Origin: Planctomycetota bacterium
GTDB lineage: Bacteria; Planctomycetota; PUPC01; DSUN01
Assembly (NCBI GenBank): GCA_035384565.1
Contig: DAOOIT010000023.1
Location: forward strand, 1-64,000
DNA: 64,000 nt
Direction of reading: 5' to 3'
The notes beneath the pieces were generated by a model. That model was not told the DNA's origin. It made no database searches and saw nothing but the letters and a program-made list of their open reading frames with translations. Numbering within the stretch: position 1 is the stretch's first letter; each line of letters opens with the position of its first letter. Position numbers and translations under genes: made by a program. This document shows positions 23,623 through 31,656 of the stretch, in pieces.

Positions 23623-25211
23623 CGCCGCTGGTCGAGGTTCTCGACCAGATCGTCGAGGATGATCTGCACGCGATGGGCAGCGATCTTGTCGTCCACGCGC
23701 ACCAGGTCGGCGCCTTCGCTCTGGTAGCGCTGGAGGATGCTCGGGGCGGGAACGTTCGAGTTGACGAGCACCGCGTCGAGCACGCGGTCTCCCAGGCACC
23801 GCTCGATGGCGGCAATGTGGTCGGCGCAGGAGTAGCCATCGGTCTGCCCCGCCTGCGTGACGATGTTGCAGACGTAGACCTTCCTGGCCTTCGAGGCGCG
23901 AATCGCCTCCGGCACGGCCGGCACCAGCAGGTTGGCGATCACGCTCGTATACAGGCTGCCGGGGCCGATCACGATGAGGTCGGCACGCAGGATTTCGTTC
24001 ACGGCCTCCTCATTGGCCTTCGCATCGGCAGGGCGCAGGAAGACGTCGGTGATCGGGGCCTTGCCGGGCCGTCGCACGTTCACCTCGCCCTCGACCACCG
24101 CACCGTCGGCCAGCTTCGCGCACAGATGCACGTCCTCGTAGGTCGAGGGCAGCACCTTGCCGCGAATCGCCAGGATGCGGCTGGTCTCGCGCACGGCGCT
24201 CTCGAACGAGCCGGTGACCTTGGCCATCGCCGCGATGAAGAGGTTGCCGAAGCTCATTCCTTCCAACGCGCCCTCGGCAAAGCGATACTGGAAGAGGTCG
24301 TTGAGCAATTGGCTCGAGTCCGACAGCGCGACCAGGCAGTTGCGCATGTCCCCCGGCGGCAACACGCCGAAGTCGGACCGGATGCGGCCCGAGGAGCGGC
24401 CGGAATCAGTGACGGTCACCACCGCGGTGAGGTTCGAGGTGAGGTCCTTGAGGCCCTGGAGCACCACGGGCAGCCCCGTGCCGCCGCCGATGGCGACGAC
24501 GCGCGGCTCGGCGCCCTTGTTCCGCCGGTTGAGCACGCGCAGCACGTAGTGCAACTCGCTGATGCGGCTGATCTTGTAGTCGGGCTCCTCCAGCTCGGTC
24601 TTCGGCACCAGGTCCTTGAAGCGCCCATGGAGCATCTGCACGGTGATCATGCCCAGGCTATTGCCGGTCTTGATCTCCGACTGGATCCGGTCGCCCACGC
24701 ACACCACCTCGTCGGGCTTGAGGCGATGGCGGGCCAGGAGGTCCTGGAACGCGTCATCGCGATGCTCGCCCGTCTCGACGTCGTTGATCGCAACCTCGTC
24801 GAAGAATGACCCGATGCCCAGGGCCTGCACCTTCTTCTCCTGGCGCGCGGTGACCCCGGTGGTGAAGAGCAGCAGCTTGTACCCCTGCGAACGCAGCTCC
24901 GACAGGGTCTCGGGCACATCGGGGAACGGCTGAATCTCCCCCACCTCGTCGCTGTTGTACGCAGCCAGGGCCGCCTGCGCCAACGAGTGCGGCATGCCGT
25001 GCATCTCGGCCATGGCATCGAACACGTCGAAGCGAGGCCCATGCTGCTCGGCCAACTCGATCTGCTGCCGGTAAGCCTCCTCCTCGGAACACGGCAGCCC
25101 CGCGCGCACCATGGCGCGCGCCGCGCGGCGCCGAGCCGCCTCGACCAGCAGCCCGCAGCAGTCGAAGAGCGTGTCGTCGAGGTCGAACAGGAGGGCCTTC
25201 ACCTTCACCAT
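23547..25211 (-). CDS. Fusion of a HAD-family phosphatase with a YvcK/CofD-like (UPF0052) protein
   Basis: The 554-residue protein joins two domains. Residues ~1-225 are HAD phosphatase: LLFDLDDTLFD (nucleophile Asp), LLLFTTGVT (motif II Thr), and EVVCVGDRIQSEI (motif IV). Residues ~240-554 are YvcK-like: VAIGGGTGLPVVLQGLK, TDSGRSSGRIR, LPPGDMRNCLVALSD, MSFGNLFIAAM and GPGSLYTSVIANLLVP. YvcK proteins bind UDP-sugars and affect cell-wall precursor flow and morphology. The HAD half may act on a sugar phosphate linked to that job. It lies 6 bp after an FHA membrane protein gene. Its last 76 bp are duplicated at 21515-21590. Confidence 0.85.
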   Translation of the reverse strand: MVKVKALLFDLDDTLFDCCGLLVEAARRRAARAMVRAGLPCSEEEAYRQQIELAEQHGPRFDVFDAMAEMHGMPHSLAQAALAAYNSDEVGEIQPFPDVPETLSELRSQGYKLLLFTTGVTARQEKKVQALGIGSFFDEVAINDVETGEHRDDAFQDLLARHRLKPDEVVCVGDRIQSEIKTGNSLGMITVQMLHGRFKDLVPKTELEEPDYKISRISELHYVLRVLNRRNKGAEPRVVAIGGGTGLPVVLQGLKDLTSNLTAVVTVTDSGRSSGRIRSDFGVLPPGDMRNCLVALSDSSQLLNDLFQYRFAEGALEGMSFGNLFIAAMAKVTGSFESAVRETSRILAIRGKVLPSTYEDVHLCAKLADGAVVEGEVNVRRPGKAPITDVFLRPADAKANEEAVNEILRADLIVIGPGSLYTSVIANLLVPAVPEAIRASKARKVYVCNIVTQAGQTDGYSCADHIAAIERCLGDRVLDAVLVNSNVPAPSILQRYQSEGADLVRVDDKIAAHRVQIILDDLVENLDQRRILWEKQDLLRHDPEKLAELIWNLL

Positions 25212-25217
25212 GAGCGA

Positions 25218-26759
25218 TCACTTCTCTTTAGGGCCTTCGGCCGTGGGGGGCAGCGCCTCGAGAAGCGCCTTCGCCTCGGCCGCCGCGGGGGCGGTGGGGT
25301 ATCGCGCGAGCAGCTCCCGGCAATGCATTGCTGCGATGTGCGGCTCCCGGCGGTCGCGGTGTGCCTTGGCCGCTGCCAGCAGCGTGGCGGCCTCGATGTC
25401 GCGCCGCCGGTTCGGGGCATCCTGGCGAGCCGCCTGGAGCGCCTGCGCCGCCTTCGTCACGGCCGCCTCGTGCGCACTGCCCCGGAGCGGCTCGGCAGCG
25501 CTCTCGATGGCCTTCTGGGCCGCGGCGAAGTCGCTCTCGACTCCCGTCAGTTCCGCTCGGCGGAGCGCGTCGAGAGCCACCTGGAGTTCCTCCCTGGCCT
25601 TGGCGTCAATCTCGGCGACTCGCTCGTGAGCCTTCAGGGCATCCGCCTGGCTGGCTCCAACAGCCTTCGCGAAGTCCTCCAGGCGTCGGATCGCCTCGCC
25701 GTATCGCTTTGCGCCGACCAGCGTCTCCGCCTCCGCCAGGGCCGCCTTCAGACCCGCCGAACCCCCCGCCTGTGCGCCCGGGGACAGGCGTGTACTAGGG
25801 TCGGCTTTCCCGGACGGACTCTTGCCCTCCGGCAGTTCCCCAACCTTGGAGGGGACCGACGGGGCGGGCCGCTGCCTCCGCAGGATTCGCACGGCGTACA
25901 CCGTGCCGAAGACGCCGGCTGCGAGCACGATGGCCGTAGCAAGGAGCGCAATCCGCGTGCCCCGCCCGCTCCCTTCCTCGGCAGGCGCCTCGGGCTCCTC
26001 GGCGTGGTGCTCGTCGGTCGCCGTGTCGTCCGCGGCGCCCCGCGCCTCGTCCGTGGGGGCGAACCGCAACTCGTCCGGCTTCGGCAGGGTCGCTGTCGGG
26101 TGCCCGTCCGGCCCCGCCGCCCGCACCTCGATCAGCGTGTGCCCCAGTTGAATCCTGTCGCCGGGCTTCAGGGGGCTCTGGGTCACGCGCTGGCCGTTCA
26201 GGAGCGTGCCGTTCCTGCTGCCAACGTCCGCCAGGATCAATCCCTCGGGCCCCTTTCGGATCTCGGCATGGCGGTTCGAGATGCCCGTGTCGAACAGGGC
26301 GATCTCGTTGTCGCGCCGACGCCGCCCGATCCTGGTCGTGGCGTGCGTGAGGGGGTGGGTCTGCCCCTTATTGGGGCCCGCCAGGAACACCAGGCAGAGG
26401 GCGGGACCCGTCGGCGGAGGCGGCGGAGGGGCGGCGGAAGGAGCGCCCTGCCCCGCCGCGCCTGCCGCCGGCGTGATGGCTTCCACGGTGATCCGCGTCG
26501 TGCCGATCAGAATCACGTCCCCTGCCTTGATCGGCCCTTCCCGCACCAGTTCGCCGTTCACTCGAGTGCCGTTGCGGCTGCCGAGATCGGTGATCTTGCA
26601 TGAGCCATCGGGCGCCACCTCGAGCCGCGAGTGCCGGCGCGACATGCCATCATCTGCCAGGCGCACCGTCGCCTCGGTTCCACGCCCGAGCGTGATGACC
26701 GGGCCCGGCACCTCGACGACGCGGCTCTCCCCTTTCCCCGACACGACGAGACGCACCAT
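25218..26759 (-). CDS. Membrane protein with two FHA domains
   Basis: The 513-residue protein has two forkhead-associated phosphothreonine-binding domains: residues ~1-95 (ITLGRGTEATVRLADDGMSRRH, then LGSRNGTRVNG) and ~125-220 (IGRRRRDNEIALFDTGISNRH, then VGSRNGTLLNG). Both keep the Gly-Arg, Ser-Arg-His and Asn-Gly residues. A single membrane segment (IALLATAIVLAAGVFGTVYAV, ~residue 270) divides this cytoplasmic half from an outer helical half of ~200 residues rich in Ala and Glu that resembles coiled-coil or TPR-like helices. It is the first gene of the operon with HAD-YvcK, so it may carry kinase signals to cell-wall precursor control. No Ser/Thr kinase is nearby. Confidence 0.85.
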   Translation of the reverse strand: MVRLVVSGKGESRVVEVPGPVITLGRGTEATVRLADDGMSRRHSRLEVAPDGSCKITDLGSRNGTRVNGELVREGPIKAGDVILIGTTRITVEAITPAAGAAGQGAPSAAPPPPPPTGPALCLVFLAGPNKGQTHPLTHATTRIGRRRRDNEIALFDTGISNRHAEIRKGPEGLILADVGSRNGTLLNGQRVTQSPLKPGDRIQLGHTLIEVRAAGPDGHPTATLPKPDELRFAPTDEARGAADDTATDEHHAEEPEAPAEEGSGRGTRIALLATAIVLAAGVFGTVYAVRILRRQRPAPSVPSKVGELPEGKSPSGKADPSTRLSPGAQAGGSAGLKAALAEAETLVGAKRYGEAIRRLEDFAKAVGASQADALKAHERVAEIDAKAREELQVALDALRRAELTGVESDFAAAQKAIESAAEPLRGSAHEAAVTKAAQALQAARQDAPNRRRDIEAATLLAAAKAHRDRREPHIAAMHCRELLARYPTAPAAAEAKALLEALPPTAEGPKEK

Positions 26760-26795
26760 GGCAAGCCACCTCGACCAGGGCTCGCTCCCCGCCCC

Positions 26796-26823
26796 ATTAT
26801 AGCAGGGCGCAACGCGAATGCAA
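26796..26823 (-). promoter_or_regulatory. Promoter of the FHA-HAD-YvcK operon
   Basis: On the minus strand TTGCAT and TATAAT are separated by 16 bp, 37 bp before the FHA gene start. Confidence 0.65.
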
Positions 26824-26840
26824 CGGCGGCAGAACCGCCG

Positions 26841-26869
26841 TTGACTCGCCTCGGCCGCCTGCGTATTCT
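26841..26869 (+). promoter_or_regulatory. Rightward promoter reading through element copy C
   Basis: TTGACT and TATTCT are separated by 17 bp. The next gene on this strand starts at 27268, so the transcript would have a ~390-nt leader that includes the complete multi-hairpin copy C. Confidence 0.55.
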
Positions 26870-27267
26870 AAGCGATTGGGCTCTTCGGGGCTCGGCGATC
26901 TTGCCTCGACCGGCCGATGCAGGGGGGTGGACGTGTCCTCTCCTTGCGGACCCCGGGGTTGCTGGGGACGGCTCTGCCGAGTGCCTGGGGGGCGCACGCT
27001 GCCCATACTTGCTCAACCCTGAGGGGGGGAAGTGAGCAAGTATGGACAGAATGGCGAGGATTAGCGATTCTCGCGCTTCCGGCCATTCCTGCTCATCTGC
27101 GGGATGAGCAAGTATGGGGGCGCGAAAGGACGGCAGCATGGCCAGCAAAGCATGGGGCTGTGGGGGAGCGTCCCTGCCCCGCGAACGATCTGGAAGGCTC
27201 CTTCCGAGACAGGCTCTGAAGAGCCACTGGCCACTCAACATACCCGCACCCGATAGGAGGCGGCCCC
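26870..27267. other. Long leader region of the HD gene
   Basis: About 400 bp without a supportable gene. It includes element copy C at 27002-27118; the rest shows no clear feature apart from the ribosome site AGGAGG at 27256. Confidence 0.55.
27002..27118 (+). repeat. 117-bp multi-hairpin element, copy C
   Basis: The first stem is CCATACTTGCTCA/TGAGCAAGTATGG around a G-rich loop; then GCGAG/CTCGC; then CCTGCTCATC/GATGAGCAAG. The layout is the same as copies A and B, and the middle spacer shares GGCGAGGATT and GCGATTCTCGC with B. Confidence 0.82.
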
Positions 27268-27825
27268 GTGATCACGCGCGATGAGGCATTCGCCCTGCTC
27301 TCCAGCCACGTCCAGGCGGGGACCCTGCGCAAACACTGCCTGGCCACCGAGGCGATTCTCCGGGCACTCGCCCGACGCCTGGGCGAGGACGAGGCCCTCT
27401 GGGGCATCGTGGGCTTGGTGCACGACTTGGACTTCGAGGCCACGGCCAACGCCCCGGCCGAACACACCAAGGCCACCTGCGACATCCTGCGCCCGCTCGG
27501 CTTCCCCGACCACGCCCTCCAGGCCGTCCGCGAGCACAATGCCGAGGCCCTCGGCATCCCCCGCGAATCCCGCCTCGGCATCGCCCTGGCCTGCGGCGAG
27601 ACCCTCACGGGTCTCATCGTCGCCACGGCGCTCGTCATGCCCGACAAGAGACTCGCCAGCGTCGCGGCCCGCTCCGTGCTCAAGCGAATGAAGAAGAAGG
27701 ATTTCGCGCGCAACGTGAGCCGTGAGATCATCGGCGAATGCGAGCGGCTTGCTATCCCGCTCGAGGACTTCGTCCAGCTCTCCCTCACGGCGATGCAGGG
27801 AGTCGCGGGCGACCTGGGCCTGTAG
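27268..27825 (+). CDS. HD-domain phosphohydrolase
   Basis: A 185-residue cytoplasmic protein with the HD metal motif: His in RKHCLATEAILRALA, the HD pair in GLVHDLDFEAT near residue 53, and later AVREHNAEALG. Small HD proteins of this type hydrolyse nucleotides or cyclic phosphoester compounds; the substrate is not evident. Start is GTG with AGGAGG eight bases before it. The gene stands alone; the long leader with element C could affect its expression. Confidence 0.82.
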   Translation: MITRDEAFALLSSHVQAGTLRKHCLATEAILRALARRLGEDEALWGIVGLVHDLDFEATANAPAEHTKATCDILRPLGFPDHALQAVREHNAEALGIPRESRLGIALACGETLTGLIVATALVMPDKRLASVAARSVLKRMKKKDFARNVSREIIGECERLAIPLEDFVQLSLTAMQGVAGDLGL

Positions 27826-27908
27826 AAGACACAGGCATGTATGGAGCGGAGGCGTTCCGCCGCCCTGTCGGCGCGTGTCCAGCCGCATCCTTGTCAGCCC
27901 GGCGCCGG

Positions 27909-27938
27909 TTTGCGCGGCCCGGAACCTTCTGCTACAAT
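27909..27938 (+). promoter_or_regulatory. Promoter for the NYN-domain gene
   Basis: TTTGCG/TTGCGC and TACAAT separated by 17 bp, about 100 bp before the start codon. Confidence 0.5.
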
Positions 27939-28039
27939 AGGTCCTATAGGTTGGAGCCCTCGCGCCGGGCCCCGCGGGAGCGCGCTGGCGCGGCGGCCAT
28001 TACGCACTGGCGGCTGGTCCCCTCACGACAGGAAGGACG

Positions 28040-28798
28040 ATGATGAGCGTTACGTACCCCTCGCAGCGAGTGGCGGTGCTGGTGGACGTTCAGAACATGT
28101 TCTACTCGGCCTACGATTGCTTTCGCGGCCGGTTGAACTACAAGAAGCTCCTCGACACGGCAGCGGCCGGCCGCCACGTCGTTCGCGCCCTCGCCTACGC
28201 GATGCGCGATGGCAACAACCAGAACTCCTTCTTCACCATGCTGCGCGAGGTCGGCTACGAGTTGCGCACCAAGGAGCCCCGCGTGCGCCCCGACGGCACG
28301 CGCAAGGGCGGCTGGGACATCGGGATCACGATTGACGCGCTGATGCTGGCCCCCAAGGTGGACGTGGTCGCGCTCGTGAGCGGCGACGGCGACTTCGTGG
28401 AGCTGGTGCACGCGCTGCGCACCCTAGGCGTTCGCACGGAGGTCTACGCCTTCGAGCGCAGCGTGGGCCGCGAGCTACGCGATGTAGCCGATCTCTTCAC
28501 TCCCATCGGCGAGGAGATGATCTTCCGCGACGCGCGGGCCGATGCCGAGCCCTATGCAGCGGCGCCCGAGCCCGCGCCCCAGCCCAGGCCCGCGGCGCCC
28601 ACCCGCCCACCGGCGCCTGCCCAACCGGTCCGCACGCCGCCGCCCCCCGCCCCGCCGCGCATCTCCAGCTTCGGCGCCGGCATCCTCAACGATGAACCCC
28701 AGGAGGAGGCCCCCGCACCTCCGCCCCGCCCATCCCGGGCGCGCAGCCGCAGTTCGCCCAGCTTCCTGGACCGCCTCGAGGCCGAGGACGAGGCTTGA
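28040..28798 (+). CDS. NYN-domain (LabA/DUF88-like) putative RNase
   Basis: Residues 1-165 form a NYN/PIN-like nuclease domain: VAVLVDVQNMFYSAYD with the first acidic residue, KGGWDIGITIDALML with a second, and VALVSGDGDFVELVHALR with the SGDGDF motif. The remaining ~85 residues are rich in Pro and Ala and probably unstructured. Two ATG codons are adjacent at 28040 and 28043 after AGGAAGG. This family acts on RNA in maturation or decay; the specific target is unknown. It converges with the DUF192 gene. Confidence 0.85.
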   Translation: MMSVTYPSQRVAVLVDVQNMFYSAYDCFRGRLNYKKLLDTAAAGRHVVRALAYAMRDGNNQNSFFTMLREVGYELRTKEPRVRPDGTRKGGWDIGITIDALMLAPKVDVVALVSGDGDFVELVHALRTLGVRTEVYAFERSVGRELRDVADLFTPIGEEMIFRDARADAEPYAAAPEPAPQPRPAAPTRPPAPAQPVRTPPPPAPPRISSFGAGILNDEPQEEAPAPPPRPSRARSRSSPSFLDRLEAEDEA

Positions 28799-28844
28799 TC
28801 TTCCGCCATGCGGCGCCGCGCCTCCTCGGCCGCGGCCTCGGCGC

Positions 28845-29381
28845 CTATTTGGCTTGCGCCTTGGCCTCGGGCGCGGCCTTGACCTCGGGCGTGGCTTTCG
28901 CCTCCTCGGCGGTAAGCACCTGAAGCGTGTCGCCGACCTCGATGCGCTTGGCCGCAATGGTGCCGGGTGGCAGCTCCAGCGTGCTGTGGGCTCTGCGGCT
29001 CGACCGGTTCAGCGTCCCGGGCGGCACGTCCGGATAGACGGCCACCACCCGCATCTCGCGGTCCAGAAACACCACATCCAGGGCGAACTTCATGCCCACC
29101 ATGTGGATCGCGTAGCAGGGCGTCAGCAGCATCCCTTCGCCCGGCTCGATGCTGGCGCGGCCCAGGAAGCCCTTGCGGCGCGTCTCGAACGTGTCGGCGA
29201 TGGCCAGGCGCGAGGCCACGACGTTGCCCTTCGTGAGGTTGCGGCAGACCATGGACGGCGGGTCCTGCTTGGCATCCGGTTCTTTGGCAGCGCGCGGCTC
29301 CTGCGCCTTCTCGCCTGCCGCGCACAGCACAGCGACAAGCCACAGCCCCAGGCATCTCCACGCGGTTGCCACTTCCCACAC
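28845..29381 (-). CDS. Secreted DUF192-family protein
   Basis: After a signal-like segment (LGLWLVAVLCAAGEKAQEP) the DUF192 core of ~110 residues reads ASRLAIADTFETRRKGFLGR, then GEGMLLTPCYAIHMVGMKFALDVVFLD, and RVVAVYPDVPPGT. The C-terminus is a low-complexity Lys/Ala tail. DUF192 proteins are small beta-barrels seen with extracellular enzymes; the role is unknown. Two GTG starts are possible (29381 and 29372); neither has an ideal ribosome site. Its promoter is at 29447-29474. Confidence 0.78.
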   Translation of the reverse strand: MWEVATAWRCLGLWLVAVLCAAGEKAQEPRAAKEPDAKQDPPSMVCRNLTKGNVVASRLAIADTFETRRKGFLGRASIEPGEGMLLTPCYAIHMVGMKFALDVVFLDREMRVVAVYPDVPPGTLNRSSRRAHSTLELPPGTIAAKRIEVGDTLQVLTAEEAKATPEVKAAPEAKAQAK

Positions 29382-29446
29382 CCCCGTAGGGTGCGCATGC
29401 TTGCACACCTTCCCAGTCCCGCGTGCGGGTACGCACGCCCTCCAAT

Positions 29447-29474
29447 ATTGTAGCATCCGCCCCACGCCTTGCAA
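29447..29474 (-). promoter_or_regulatory. Promoter for the DUF192 gene
   Basis: On the minus strand TTGCAA and TACAAT are separated by 16 bp. Confidence 0.6.
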
Positions 29475-29602
29475 CATGCCGTCGCGCGCGCTGGAGTCGC
29501 CGCAGCCAGTGCGCCTCTCCCGAGGGGACCGCCGCTGAAGCGTCGGGCTCTCCCCGGGCATCTGGGCGCCGGCGTCGCGGCGCTCGCCCTCGCCTACGTC
29601 AA

Positions 29603-29680
29603 GCGGCCGTCCATGAACTGTACGACCCAGAGAAGGACCCCACCGAGCTCGGGAATGTGGCCGAGCGGGCCGAGCCCCCG
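29603..29680 (+). pseudogene. Remnant of a sulfatase C-terminus
   Basis: In one frame this stretch reads AAVHELYDPEKDPTELGNVAERAE, which matches the ELYDLxxDPxELxNLA signature that closes sulfatase catalytic domains. No start, signal or upstream sulfatase sequence precedes it; the DNA between 29475 and 29600 carries no matching frame. It is best read as the eroded tail of a lost sulfatase gene. Confidence 0.5.
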
Positions 29681-29688
29681 TATTGGTC

Positions 29689-29717
29689 TTGTCAACACGG
29701 CGCGAAGCTGCTATCAT
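29689..29717 (+). promoter_or_regulatory. Promoter very close to the 29725 start codon
   Basis: TTGTCA and TATCAT are separated by 17 bp. The expected transcription start falls at or within a base or two of the ATG at 29725, implying a leaderless mRNA. Confidence 0.6.
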
Positions 29718-29724
29718 TTGGGTC

Positions 29725-30699
29725 ATGCGGCTGTCACATCGCACACGGCTGGGCTGGCATCGTTTCCTGTTGGGCTGCGCCGTGCTGGGGGCAGTGGCCG
29801 TGTCGCACACCGCGGCGGGCGAGGCCGAGCCGGACGCCACAGCCAGAGTCCTCGTGCCCGGCCTCGACCTCGAAATCGTGGCCACAACGGCTCTGCGCTT
29901 CACCCCCGACCACACCCGCACCTATGCGGCGCGCCTGGCCGACGCCGCCCGCCAGCTCTTCGATTCCGGCGGCAGCACTCCCCCCGGCAACCCCGAGCCC
30001 ACCTATCGCGTTCTGGTCGAACACGCGGGCACCATCGAGCTCGGCAGCACGCCCTACGTCCTGGCCACGCGCGGCCGCGTGTTCCGCGAAGGCGAATTCA
30101 GCGGTGGCGAAGAGCGCCGCTGGTTCCTGCGCGTCAAGCGCGACTGCGTGGTGCGCTTCAGCGTCATGCGCCGCTCCGGCGACGCCTTCGTGGTGCCGAT
30201 CCAGGCCGTTCTCAAGGAGCCGCCTACCCCCGACGAGGAGGCCTACGGCGGCGTCGAGATCGCCGCCGCCGTGCGCACGGCCTCCGACGCCAAGCCCTGG
30301 TGCCCCCTCACGCGCGACGAGGCCAGGGCCAAAGCCCTCGCCGCCCTCGTGCCCCCGGCCCAGAGGCTCCAACTCCAGATCGCCCGCCAACTGGTCGAGG
30401 TCCGCACCACCCGCCTCGTGCCGCCTACGAGCCCCTCAGGCAACGCCGCTGCCCAGTGGGCGCTCCTGCCTGCCGAAGTCACCCTCGCCAATCTCGCGCC
30501 CTGGGTGCTCCTCCACGCCAGAGTCAGGACCCCGGCCAAGAGCCCGCGCGGACGCGGCCTCTATGCCGTCGAGGCCGACCTCTCGGGCGCCGTACCTCCC
30601 GGCAAGGACAAGCTGGTTCACGGACGGGCCTCCGAGGTCCCCCGCGACGAGTCCCCGCCCCCCCAGGAGATCACCGAGCTTCGCTGGGCGCTCAAGTAG
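29725..30699 (+). CDS. Exported protein of unknown function
   Basis: The 324-residue protein begins with a signal peptide (RFLLGCAVLGAVAVSHTAAG). The mature part is soluble, with no recognised domain: VPGLDLEIVATTALRFTPDH, LVEHAGTIELGSTPYVLATRG, EERRWFLRVKRDCVVRFSVM and ARQLVEVRTTRLVPPTSP are the most ordered-looking stretches. No cysteine cluster or catalytic motif was seen. There is no Shine-Dalgarno before the ATG and the promoter sits directly upstream. Confidence 0.65.
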   Translation: MRLSHRTRLGWHRFLLGCAVLGAVAVSHTAAGEAEPDATARVLVPGLDLEIVATTALRFTPDHTRTYAARLADAARQLFDSGGSTPPGNPEPTYRVLVEHAGTIELGSTPYVLATRGRVFREGEFSGGEERRWFLRVKRDCVVRFSVMRRSGDAFVVPIQAVLKEPPTPDEEAYGGVEIAAAVRTASDAKPWCPLTRDEARAKALAALVPPAQRLQLQIARQLVEVRTTRLVPPTSPSGNAAAQWALLPAEVTLANLAPWVLLHARVRTPAKSPRGRGLYAVEADLSGAVPPGKDKLVHGRASEVPRDESPPPQEITELRWALK

Positions 30700-30717
30700 C
30701 ACACAAGACCCGTGCCA

Positions 30718-30816
30718 ACGGACACTACGGACAAGATGGACGGTACGGCCTGCCCCGCAATGCGCCCACGCGTGGTTGAGTCCACGGTGTCTATCGTATC
30801 CATTCTGTCCGTCATG
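30718..30816. repeat. Imperfect inverted repeat of 9-bp-periodic sequence
   Basis: The left part (CGGACACTACGGACAAGATG...) and the right part (...CCATTCTGTCCGTCATG) pair over GGACA-ATGGA against TCCAT-TGTCC. Both arms have a 9-bp period. The repeat lies between two co-directional genes and may end the upstream transcript. Confidence 0.5.
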
Positions 30817-30833
30817 CCCCTGAGGAGCCCGTC

Positions 30834-31649
30834 ATGCCTGCCACCGTCGTCGCCACGCAGCTCTACGGTTGGACACAGCCCGAGAACTTCCCCAACCGCC
30901 CGCCGCTCATGGAGCGGCTTGACGAGGCGTTCGCCGCCATCAAGCGTGCCGGCATAGACAACGTGGAGGGCGACACGGCCATGGCCGCCGACCCGCGCTT
31001 CACCGCCGCCCTCGAGCGCCACAAGCTCGGCTTCCCGGCTTCCTACAGCGGCGGCACCTTCCACATCGAGGACGAAGCCCCCAAGTCCATCGCCGCCATG
31101 GTTGCCAATGCCAGGGTGGCGAAGGAGCTCGGCGTGCGCGTCATCAACTGCAACCCCGCCGTCAAACCTGGCGGCGCCGAGAAGACCGACGAGGAACTCG
31201 CCACCCAGGCCAAGTGGCTCGACGCTTGCGGCGACGAGCTCCGCGCCCTCGGCATCCGCTTCGCCCTGCACAACCACTCGCCCGAAATGCGCTCCGCCGC
31301 ACGCGAAGTGCATTCGTGGATGAGCGGCACCGACCCTGCGAACGTCTGGTTCAACGCCGACGTCGAATGGATCCGCCACGGCGGCGGCGACCCCGTGGCC
31401 CTGCTCGAGGTCTACGGCCGCCGCACCGCCTCGCTCCACGTGCGCGATGCGATCGGCACCACCTGGGTGCAGGCCCTCGGAGAGGGCGACATAGACTTTC
31501 CCGCCATCGCGGCCGTCCTTAAGCGCAAGGGATTCGCCGGTCCCATCTCCATCGAGCACGCCACGATGCAAGGGACCCAGATCACTCGTAGCTTTGAGGA
31601 GAATCACAGGATCAGCCGCGACTTCATCCGCCGCGTCTTCGGTGTGTGA
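30834..31649 (+). CDS. Sugar phosphate isomerase/epimerase-like TIM-barrel protein
   Basis: The 271-residue protein has the xylose-isomerase-like (AP endonuclease family 2) fold pattern: TQLYGWTQPENF, AGIDNVEGDTA, RFALHNHSPEM with a metal His, VWFNADVEWIRHGGGDPVALLE with a metal Asp, VRDAIGTTWVQALGEGDIDFPAI, and GPISIEHATMQG with a C-terminal Glu ligand. The set matches inosose dehydratase/epimerase relatives common in sugar catabolism. TGAGGAG precedes the ATG. It ends 7 bp before the methyltransferase gene. Confidence 0.8.
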   Translation: MPATVVATQLYGWTQPENFPNRPPLMERLDEAFAAIKRAGIDNVEGDTAMAADPRFTAALERHKLGFPASYSGGTFHIEDEAPKSIAAMVANARVAKELGVRVINCNPAVKPGGAEKTDEELATQAKWLDACGDELRALGIRFALHNHSPEMRSAAREVHSWMSGTDPANVWFNADVEWIRHGGGDPVALLEVYGRRTASLHVRDAIGTTWVQALGEGDIDFPAIAAVLKRKGFAGPISIEHATMQGTQITRSFEENHRISRDFIRRVFGV

Positions 31650-31656
31650 CCCACCG

